From assembly GCA_011620465.1 (NCBI GenBank), contig WOZC01000168.1, positions 24,858 to 38,998 of the forward strand: a stretch of 14,141 nucleotides of DNA, in the 5' to 3' direction. Positions 6,899 through 12,619 of this stretch are shown here, piece after piece (positions within the stretch are counted from its first letter, which is position 1; every line of letters begins with the position of its first letter). The DNA is from Anaerolineaceae bacterium. Lineage in GTDB: Bacteria; Chloroflexota; Anaerolineae; Anaerolineales; Anaerolineaceae. Both the position numbers and the translations under genes were made by a program. The notes below the pieces were generated by a model. It saw only the letters and a list, made by a program, of their open reading frames with translations, was not told the origin of the DNA and searched no databases.

Positions 6899-7045
6899 GA
6901 GATTGGAAGCACCGTAAATTTGTCGTATGTAAATGTCGAGTGCTTCCAATCCGCCAATCTTTTCATCGGGCGTTTCGAACGCAACGGCGGATTGAGGAGG
7001 GCGGCTTTATAGCTGCACACATCCACATCCTCCTCAATCTCGCCC
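6888..7045. repeat. Four-unit palindromic repeat, copy 2 (intact, cloverleaf/cruciform-forming)
   Basis: The four units are GGGCGAGATTGGAAGCACC (6895-6913), GTGCTTCCAATCCGCC (6940-6955), GGCGGATTGAGGAGG (6986-7000) and CCTCCTCAATCTCGCCC (7029-7045). Every pairing is perfect: 6902-6912 with 6940-6950 (11 bp), 6947-6955 with 6986-6994 (9 bp), 6990-7000 with 7029-7039 (11 bp) and 6895-6905 with 7035-7045 (11 bp). Secondary hairpins sit inside two loops: GCGTT/AACGC at 6970-6982 and GCGGCT/AGCTGC at 7001-7016 with one G-T pair. A GTAG tetranucleotide (6892-6895) abuts the left edge; REP-type repeats recognised by RAYTs often carry such a tetranucleotide beside the hairpin. Confidence 0.9.
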
Positions 7046-7366
7046 GAATACTGTGCCTTGCTATATCAATAATACTTCGTGTTCATCCTGGACAACGTGA
7101 CACGGCATAAGGTGGCCCGCGCAAATCTCCATTCCCCTAATGTATAAAATTTTCGCTTCTGCTAGGAATAACAGACTACGCGCATGTTTGTTCCATTTTT
7201 TATAGCTATCTCTTTTTTCTTATGTTAACGATTTCAGTTTGAATATCCAACCCCCTACGAAAAACGGGGATTTTCGTTTTCTTGTCTTTGAAATAATCAT
7301 CAATGCGTGTATATCTTGCCAAATTACTGACAACCGGAAATTTAAGGTTGGCTCAGGCTTTTTTTC
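7046..7366. other. A+T-rich intergenic stretch without a recognised gene
   Basis: I see no supported gene, tRNA or riboswitch here. One hairpin, ACGAAAA (7257-7263) with TTTTCGT (7271-7277), is followed by a broken T-run (TTTCTTG) and could be a weak terminator. CAACC (7331-7335) with GGTTG (7346-7350) lies before a T-run at 7359-7365, but with a gap that makes a terminator doubtful. The rest is T-rich leader DNA upstream of the nrdR promoter. Confidence 0.5.
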
Positions 7367-7395
7367 TTGTTCTTTACCCTGCAGCATGCTAAAAT
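7367..7395 (+). promoter_or_regulatory. Predicted promoter of the nrdR-nrdJ-dNK operon
   Basis: TTGTTC (7367-7372) and TAAAAT (7390-7395) are separated by 17 bases, giving a reasonable housekeeping-sigma promoter. The start of transcription would fall at about 7401-7403, inside the first NrdR box, which is a position from which a repressor could block RNA polymerase. Confidence 0.5.
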
Positions 7396-7398
7396 GAG

Positions 7399-7414
7399 AC
7401 ACTACATTTAGGGA
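7399..7414 (+). promoter_or_regulatory. NrdR box 1 (distal)
   Basis: ACACTACATTTAGGGA fits the known NrdR-box consensus acaCwAtATaTwGtgt at the outer ACA and at the core C-W-A...A-T-x-T-W-G positions. It is one of a pair, with 30 bp between the two centres, about three helical turns. Confidence 0.7.
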
Positions 7415-7428
7415 GAAATTATTTATAA

Positions 7429-7444
7429 CCCCAATATATAGGGG
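7429..7444 (+). promoter_or_regulatory. NrdR box 2 (proximal)
   Basis: CCCCAATATATAGGGG has the full NrdR core CAATATATAG within a near-perfect palindrome. It lies 20 bases before the nrdR ATG and 14 bases after box 1. Tandem boxes about 15 bp apart are the usual arrangement upstream of genes repressed by NrdR. Confidence 0.8.
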
Positions 7445-7463
7445 GTTTGAGGAGTTTTTTGTT

Positions 7464-7919
7464 ATGAAGTGCCCGTATTGCCAAAACCTGAACACCAGCG
7501 TTATCGACACTGCCAAAGACGCGCATGGCGGCATTCGCCGCAGGCGTGAATGCAAGATTTGCCATCAACGCTTCAGCACTTATGAACGACCTATCCTGAC
7601 AACTCCTCTTATCATCAAACGAGACGGCACCCGCGAAGAGTTCGATCGCGAAAAATTGCTCGGCGGTCTGCGAATGGCTTGCTCCAAACGACCCATTTCT
7701 GCCTTACGTATTGAACAGCTTGTTGATCACATTGAAGCAGAATTACAGAAAAAAGGGCGCTCCGAAATCAGTTCACGACTGGTGGGGGATTTGGCTGTTA
7801 AAGCGCTCAAAGAAATCGACCATATTGCCTATATCCGGTACGCGATTGTTTACCTTCGCATGGATGATTTACACACGATCCGTGACGAAATAAATCGTTT
7901 ATTGACCGAAGAAGAATAA
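7464..7919 (+). CDS. nrdR: Transcriptional repressor NrdR
   Basis: NrdR is a zinc-ribbon/ATP-cone repressor of ribonucleotide reductase genes that senses ATP/dATP levels. The 151 residues match the usual length. The zinc ribbon uses C3, C6, C30 and C33 (MKCPYC... and CKIC), followed by the basic GGIRRRREC and RFSTYER segments that contact DNA. The ATP-cone covers about 49-139: LIIKRDGTREEFDREKLLGGL (49-69), then the helix with KALKEIDHIAYIRYAIVYLR (113-132). GGAG at 7451-7454 precedes the ATG by nine bases. The gene begins just after two NrdR boxes, so it probably represses itself and the downstream reductase. The gap to nrdJ is 18 bases. Confidence 0.97.
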   Translation: MKCPYCQNLNTSVIDTAKDAHGGIRRRRECKICHQRFSTYERPILTTPLIIKRDGTREEFDREKLLGGLRMACSKRPISALRIEQLVDHIEAELQKKGRSEISSRLVGDLAVKALKEIDHIAYIRYAIVYLRMDDLHTIRDEINRLLTEEE

Positions 7920-7937
7920 TTACCAGAGAGAATAATT

Positions 7938-10508
7938 ATGAAAGATCAGAGACCCAAAAGTTTGGGCATGTACCCAACACCCCCAATACCGGAAGAACTT
8001 CCGTCAATTGATTTGACCCAAAATTCCCACCAGATCCTTGCCAAGCGATACCTTCGCCATGGCAAAGATGGTCATCCCATCGAGACGATCGACGAAATGT
8101 TCTGGCGAATCGCCTGGCATGTTTCGGATGTCCCTGAACGTGAAGAAAACCATGATGAGCTTGCCAGGGAGTTTTACAATATGCTGGTCAGTAAGTCATT
8201 CTTCCCGAATTCCCCCACTTTCACAGGTGCTGGTACCCCACTCGGTCAACTTGCCGCTTGCTTTGTTTTACCCATTTCTGATGACATGGGGCGCGCCAAA
8301 GATGGTATTTTCAGCACATTGCGGAACGCCGCCTTGATCCAGCAAACTGGCGGTGGAAACGGTTTTAACTTCTCCCGTTTACGACCATCCGGATCGCTTG
8401 TGAACGCTTCCGCCGGTCAAGCAACCGGACCAGTTGGTTTCCTCAAGGTTTATGACAATGCCTTCGGTGAAATCGCACAGGGAGGTACACGCCGCGGAGC
8501 AAATATGGGAGTTTTGCGCATGGATCATCCGGATGTGGAGAACTTCATTGCTTGCAAGACCAACGAAACAGCCATCACAAATTTCAATATTTCCCTCGCG
8601 ATCAGCGATGACTTTATGAGAGCAGTGGAAGATGATGGGGATTGGGAATTACGTTTCCCTGATATCCACGCACCGGAATATAAACAGTTTACTGGGACGA
8701 TCACCCAGGCAGAAAAAGCTGGGTTACCGATCAATACCTATAAAACGGTGAAAGCTCGCGCGCTGTTCGATAAATTTGTCAAACAAGCCCATCACAACGG
8801 TGAGCCGGGAGCACTTTTCATCGATGCAGCCAATCGCCAGAACCCCGTCCCACACCTTTACGAGCTGGAAGCGACCAACCCCTGTGGCGAACAATGGTTG
8901 GGTCCATACGAAAATTGTTGTCTCGGTTCAATCAACCTGGCTCAGCATTTTGGAGAAAACGGTACAGTCGATTGGGTGAAATTACGCCAGACTACCAAAA
9001 CCGCCACGCTTTTCCTTGACCACGTGGTGGATAAGAATGCTTATGTTCCGGATATCCCTGAGTTACGACAAGCAGCGATGAATTGTCGTCGGATCGGGCT
9101 GGGAATCATGGGCTTGGCTGACCTGATGTATCACTGCGGCGTTCGCTATGGTTCAGAAGAATCGCTTGAGTTTTGCGGGCAGGTGATGGAGTATGTACGT
9201 TACTTCGCAATGGAAACAAGCATCGAACTGGCTGAAAGAAACGGTCCCTTCCCTGCCATCACAGGCAGCATCTACGACCCCCAAAACCTGAATTGGGAAC
9301 CCCCCACCCCGCTTTCAACATACAGCCGCAACTGGCAGCGTCCCTTCCTGGATTGGAGCTTGATCACCGACGGCATCAAGGCTCACGGCATTCGAAATGC
9401 CGCCCAAACCACCATCGCACCTACCGGTACCATCGGTACTGTGGCTGGTGTTGAAGGCTACGGCTGCGAACCGGTCTTTGCGCTCGCATATATCCGGCAT
9501 GTCAACGACAAGGGCAAGGACCTGGTTCTTAATTATGTCAGCCCCCATTTCCAGGAAGCGCTGGATGCGGTCGACTTAAGCGATCAAAAAAAAGAAGAAA
9601 TTATCAACAAAGTCCTGGAACATGGTTCCTGCCAGCATATTGAGCAGCTCCCGCTGCACATCCGCAACGTTTTCGTAGTCTCTTCGGATGTCACAGCTGA
9701 TGAACACATTCACATCCAGGCAGCTCTGCAGCGATTCGTTGACAATAGTCTCAGCAAGACCATCAACTTTCCAGCCGAAACTACTGAAGAAGAAGTTGCA
9801 GAAGCCTTCAAACTCGCCTGGAAGTTAGGCTGCAAGGGCATCACCGTCTACATCACGGGCTCGCGGGAAAAAGTAGTCCTGGAAACCAAAAAGACCATGG
9901 AGAAGAAAGAAACACCAGCAGAAACAGCGAAAATTCCACTGTTTGGTGAAGATTCAGGCGGTCAACTCAGCTTCTTAAAAGAAAACAAAAAGCCCCGTCC
10001 TCGGGCACTCAAAGGTTATACCTATTCCATCGAAACACCGTTAGGCAAAGCATTTGTCACCATCAATGAAAACGGCGGTGGGCAGCCCTTTGAAGTCTTT
10101 ATCAATACTGCCAAAGCTGGCTCTGAGACAGCTGCGCATTCAGAAGCAATCGGTCGCTTGATCTCTTACAATCTTCGAATTCTCTCACCAGTTGAACCGC
10201 GTGAACGTCTGCGTATCATCCTGGATCAGCTGGCTGGCATCGGCGGTGGTCGCTCACTGGGCTTTGGGATCAACCGTGTTCGTTCGTTGCCAGATGGGAT
10301 CTCTAAAGCCCTGGATGAATACCTATACCAGGAAAAAGAGGAACCCGAAATCCAAAGCCAGCCGGTGGCAAGCAGACCCTTGCCCCTTGCGCCTGACCAA
10401 CCTGCAATTCATCCCATCGGCGAACTTTGCCCTGAATGCGGCGAGGCGACCTTGATCAACGAGGAAGGCTGCCGCAAGTGTTACACCTGCGGACATAGTG
10501 AGTGCTAA
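7938..10508 (+). CDS. nrdJ: Adenosylcobalamin-dependent (class II) ribonucleoside-diphosphate reductase
   Basis: NrdJ makes dNDPs from NDPs using a thiyl radical generated from coenzyme B12, so it works with or without oxygen. The 856 residues have no N-terminal ATP-cone. Key residues follow the family: C108 (QLAACFVLP) and C327 (ENCCLGSIN) as the redox pair, and N314, C316 and E318 in NPCGE as the active-site triad with C316 as the radical cysteine. Other marks are QQTGGGNGFNFSRLRPSG (135-152), GLGIMGLADLMYHCG (387-401) and TIAPTGTIGTVAGVEGYGCEP (492-512). A lysine-rich linker (643-688) leads to a TSCPD-type domain (about 690-795), then a C-terminal zinc-ribbon-like tail CPECG...CRKCYTCGHSEC (831-856), whose last cysteines probably relay electrons from thioredoxin. 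No intein or frameshift is present. It lies between nrdR and a dNK gene. Confidence 0.95.
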   Translation: MKDQRPKSLGMYPTPPIPEELPSIDLTQNSHQILAKRYLRHGKDGHPIETIDEMFWRIAWHVSDVPEREENHDELAREFYNMLVSKSFFPNSPTFTGAGTPLGQLAACFVLPISDDMGRAKDGIFSTLRNAALIQQTGGGNGFNFSRLRPSGSLVNASAGQATGPVGFLKVYDNAFGEIAQGGTRRGANMGVLRMDHPDVENFIACKTNETAITNFNISLAISDDFMRAVEDDGDWELRFPDIHAPEYKQFTGTITQAEKAGLPINTYKTVKARALFDKFVKQAHHNGEPGALFIDAANRQNPVPHLYELEATNPCGEQWLGPYENCCLGSINLAQHFGENGTVDWVKLRQTTKTATLFLDHVVDKNAYVPDIPELRQAAMNCRRIGLGIMGLADLMYHCGVRYGSEESLEFCGQVMEYVRYFAMETSIELAERNGPFPAITGSIYDPQNLNWEPPTPLSTYSRNWQRPFLDWSLITDGIKAHGIRNAAQTTIAPTGTIGTVAGVEGYGCEPVFALAYIRHVNDKGKDLVLNYVSPHFQEALDAVDLSDQKKEEIINKVLEHGSCQHIEQLPLHIRNVFVVSSDVTADEHIHIQAALQRFVDNSLSKTINFPAETTEEEVAEAFKLAWKLGCKGITVYITGSREKVVLETKKTMEKKETPAETAKIPLFGEDSGGQLSFLKENKKPRPRALKGYTYSIETPLGKAFVTINENGGGQPFEVFINTAKAGSETAAHSEAIGRLISYNLRILSPVEPRERLRIILDQLAGIGGGRSLGFGINRVRSLPDGISKALDEYLYQEKEEPEIQSQPVASRPLPLAPDQPAIHPIGELCPECGEATLINEEGCRKCYTCGHSEC

Positions 10509-10509
10509 T

Positions 10510-11184
10510 ATGAGCCTTGAATTAAGCCAAAATCAAAGAATCATCGTCCTGGCTGGCAATATCGGAAGCGGTAAGACCTCGTTGACCCAACTGCTCAGCC
10601 TGTCCTTTGGATGGACCCCGTCTTATGAGTCTGTTGAAAACAATCCCTATCTTGCGGATTTCTATGCCGATATGAAGACTTGGGCGTTTCATCTTCAAAT
10701 GTATTTCCTCGGAAATCGTGCCAATGAGATCGAAAACCTGGTCAAAACTGGCAACTCCGCCATCATGGACCGCAGCATCTACGAGGACGCCCATATTTTT
10801 GTGCGGGCGTTGCATGAGATGGACAACCTTTCAGATCGCGACTACCAGGCTTATTTCAGGTTGTACGACCTGGTGCTCAAAACGCTCCCAAAACCCACCC
10901 TGCTCATCCGCCTGGTCACACCGGTTGAGACGCTTATAGATAGAATTAAACAGCGGGCGCGCTCAATAGAAGATACGATCGACCCCGATTATCTGCGTCT
11001 GCTCGATTCTTATTACCACCAGTGGGCGCAAGAGTATGCTGAGAGCCCCGTTCTCACGATCAACAGCCTGCGCTTTGATTTTGTCAACAATCCTGCTCAC
11101 TTCAAAGAAATTGTCATTGGATTAGAAAAGTGCATTCAAACACAAAACGATCTGGCACTGATGGAACCTGGAAAATTTGAATAA
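10510..11184 (+). CDS. Deoxynucleoside kinase (deoxyadenosine/deoxyguanosine kinase type)
   Basis: This is a salvage enzyme that phosphorylates deoxynucleosides to dNMPs with a nucleoside triphosphate. The 224 residues show the P-loop GNIGSGKTS (16-24), the catalytic-base glutamate E40 in YESVENNPYL, the DRS motif MDRSIYEDAHIF (86-97) and the arginine-rich lid KQRARSIEDTI (147-157). These features are shared by bacterial dAK/dGK and by the mitochondrial dCK/dGK/TK2 family. Exact base preference cannot be read from the sequence. Two starts are possible: ATG 10510, one base after the nrdJ stop, and a GTG at 10498 overlapping nrdJ. The ATG is preferred because the extra residues add nothing conserved and GTGAG (10498-10502) can serve as a weak Shine-Dalgarno. 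It shares the nrdR-nrdJ operon and so probably the same NrdR control. Confidence 0.9.
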   Translation: MSLELSQNQRIIVLAGNIGSGKTSLTQLLSLSFGWTPSYESVENNPYLADFYADMKTWAFHLQMYFLGNRANEIENLVKTGNSAIMDRSIYEDAHIFVRALHEMDNLSDRDYQAYFRLYDLVLKTLPKPTLLIRLVTPVETLIDRIKQRARSIEDTIDPDYLRLLDSYYHQWAQEYAESPVLTINSLRFDFVNNPAHFKEIVIGLEKCIQTQNDLALMEPGKFE

Positions 11185-11196
11185 AACGATATTCAG

Positions 11197-11225
11197 TTGA
11201 CATCCTGGTGGCTCGATGGGATAAT
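11197..11225 (+). promoter_or_regulatory. Near-consensus promoter facing directly into a terminator hairpin
   Basis: A perfect TTGACA (11197-11202) is followed after exactly 17 bases by GATAAT (11220-11225, five of six positions match TATAAT). Transcription would begin at about 11231-11233, the left foot of the hairpin at 11229-11273. No gene on the plus strand follows it. Confidence 0.55.
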
Positions 11226-11228
11226 CTC

Positions 11229-11278
11229 AATGTTCGTCGGTCAGGTGCCCCCTTCACCTGGTCGACGAACATTTTTTT
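11229..11278 (+). terminator. Strong intrinsic terminator of the nrd operon, overlapping the obgE stop
   Basis: AATGTTCGTCGGTCAGGTG (11229-11247) pairs with 11255-11273 around the seven-base loop CCCCCTT. All 19 positions pair, two of them as G-T, and the seven-T run at 11272-11278 completes a classical Rho-independent terminator for the plus strand. The same DNA follows the obgE stop codon (TAA at 11279-11277) on the minus strand, so the hairpin can form in that transcript too, though with fewer U residues after it. Confidence 0.9.
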
Positions 11279-12536
11279 AATCCTGCCAGGTCAATTCCCA
11301 ATCGCCAACAAAAACGCTTTCGCCTTCCTGGATACCGGCTTGCCGCAAGGCTTTGTCTACCCCGATCCCAGCCATGAATTTTTGGAAACGTCGGACCGAC
11401 CCAGGCTGATCGAAGAAAGTCATCGCTGCCGCCCGTTCAATACGCGTACCGGTGACAATATAACCCTCATCGGTTTTTTCGATTTCGAAAGCATCAGGGT
11501 CTTCATCAGTGCGATAGACCGGCAATGCAGTAACCACCGGTTCGACTGGCAATACTTGCAGCTGGTTCCAGGCTTTCCACATCAGTTCTTTCAGGTTCAA
11601 ATGGCTTACGGCTGAGATCGGTATCAGGTCGACACCCTCATCGGCAAATTGCTGGCTTAATGCTGGCAGCTTCTCTGCCACCATGGGCAGATCCATTTTG
11701 TTCAAGACCACGATCTGGGGTAAACCGCCCAATCTTTCGTCGAACATGTCCAGTTCGCTGTTGATCGCTTCAAAATCAGCATATGGATCTTCACTCAGCC
11801 CATCCAGGACATGGATGAGAATGCGTGTACGCTGGACATGGCGCAGAAATTCGAAACCCAAACCCACACCTTCTGAAGCCCCTTCGATCAGTCCCGGAAT
11901 ATCCGCCATGACCATGGTGTTATCCATATCAAGCTGCACAACGCCGAGATTGGGCTCAAGTGTGGTAAAGGGATAGTCAGCGATCTTGGGTGTCGCGTTG
12001 GTTGTGGCAGCTAAAATCGAGGATTTCCCGGCATTTGGCAGACCAACCAACCCAACGTCCGCGATCAGTTTCAATTCAAGCTTGAGTGTGAATTCTTCGC
12101 CTGGCTCGCCTCTTTCAGCGGTCAGGGGCATTTGGTTGCGGCTCGAGGCAAAATGCTGGTTACCTCTTCCTCCCCGTCCACCTTTTGCAACAACCAGGGT
12201 CTGACCAGCTTCGACCAGGTCGCCGATCAATTCAGCATTCTCATCGTTATAAACGATTGTTCCCGGGGGTACTTCGATGATGAGATTATCAGCTGAGCGA
12301 CCGGAACGGTTCGAAGGTCCGCCATTCTTGCCCGCTTGTGCGGCAAACTTCTGGTTGTAATGAAAACGGTTGAGTGTATTCAAAGTCGGGTTGACCTTGA
12401 GGATCACACCCCCACCGCGTCCACCATCGCCGCCGTCTGGACCTCCCCTTGGTCTATACTTTTCACGGTGCATATGCACCATACCATCGCCACCTTTTCC
12501 GGAAGCAACACTAATAACTACTGAATCTATGAACAT
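11277..12536 (-). CDS. obgE: GTPase Obg/CgtA (50S ribosome assembly factor)
   Basis: Obg is an essential, slow GTPase that binds the 50S subunit and links ribosome maturation to (p)ppGpp and growth state. The 419 residues have all three domains. The glycine-rich Obg fold (1-158) contains GGPDGGDGGRGGGV (31-44) and KGGRGGRGNQHFASS (118-132). The G domain (about 159-330) carries GLPNAGKSS (G1, 165-173), T191-T192 (G2), DIPG (G3, 212-215), NKMD (G4, 279-282) and ISAVS (G5). The C-terminal OCT domain (about 338-418) is the long variable-presence form, with YRTDEDPDAFEIEK and FVGDWELTW. A modest AAGAGA-type Shine-Dalgarno precedes the ATG. A terminator lies immediately upstream and I found no convincing promoter of its own, so it may rely on read-through or on an atypical promoter. 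It converges with the dNK gene. Confidence 0.97.
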   Translation of the reverse strand: MFIDSVVISVASGKGGDGMVHMHREKYRPRGGPDGGDGGRGGGVILKVNPTLNTLNRFHYNQKFAAQAGKNGGPSNRSGRSADNLIIEVPPGTIVYNDENAELIGDLVEAGQTLVVAKGGRGGRGNQHFASSRNQMPLTAERGEPGEEFTLKLELKLIADVGLVGLPNAGKSSILAATTNATPKIADYPFTTLEPNLGVVQLDMDNTMVMADIPGLIEGASEGVGLGFEFLRHVQRTRILIHVLDGLSEDPYADFEAINSELDMFDERLGGLPQIVVLNKMDLPMVAEKLPALSQQFADEGVDLIPISAVSHLNLKELMWKAWNQLQVLPVEPVVTALPVYRTDEDPDAFEIEKTDEGYIVTGTRIERAAAMTFFDQPGSVRRFQKFMAGIGVDKALRQAGIQEGESVFVGDWELTWQD

Positions 12537-12572
12537 TTTTTCTCTTTCTTTAGGTGGAAGAAGTTTAACACG

Positions 12573-12602
12573 AAAAAGAGGTCGGGATCACCCGACCTCT
12601 TT
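12573..12602 (-). terminator. Intrinsic terminator after the COG2403 gene
   Basis: On the minus strand AAAGAGGTCGGG (12602-12591) pairs perfectly with CCCGACCTCTTT (12586-12575) around a four-base loop, and the run ending in TTTTT follows (to 12573). It stands 17 bases after the stop of the 12620-13939 gene and 36 bases before the obgE start, so it partly separates the two genes. Read on the plus strand the T-run is short. Confidence 0.85.
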
Positions 12603-12619
12603 ACATAATCCTGTCGAAA

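Larger units (their letters stand above)
6105..7045. mobile_element. RAYT element: transposase gene between two direct copies of a complex palindromic repeat
   Basis: A complete RAYT gene (6301-6816, minus strand) lies between two related palindromic repeats (6105-6273 and 6888-7045) of the same orientation. RAYTs are single-copy, domesticated relatives of IS200/IS605 transposases that are known to sit beside, and act on, REP sequences. The pairing of a RAYT with flanking repeats fits that rule, though the repeats here are larger than ordinary REPs. The island separates the dcw operon from the nrdR operon. I see no clear target-site duplication at its ends, as expected for HUH enzymes. Confidence 0.7.

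Noticed and set aside
6105..7045. CRISPR array or tandem repeat
   Set aside because: The repeated motifs alternate in orientation, there are only two copies of the four-unit block, and no regular repeat-spacer pattern or cas gene is present.
7046..7463. Cobalamin riboswitch ahead of the B12-dependent reductase operon
   Set aside because: I looked for a B12-box-like GCCACTG element and the expected long structured leader and found neither; NrdR boxes account for regulation.
7220..7555. 111-codon minus-strand frame across the nrdR promoter
   Set aside because: It overlaps the nrdR start and both NrdR boxes in antisense and has no family resemblance.
10498..10512. GTG at 10498 as the dNK start
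   Set aside because: It would overlap nrdJ and add four residues with no conservation; the ATG at 10510 is the simpler choice, although the GTG cannot be ruled out.
11208..11615. 135-codon plus-strand frame antisense to the obgE 3' end
   Set aside because: It starts upstream of the strong terminator hairpin and runs through it, and its residues mirror obgE codons. The promoter at 11197 is reported as possible RNA, not as a coding gene.
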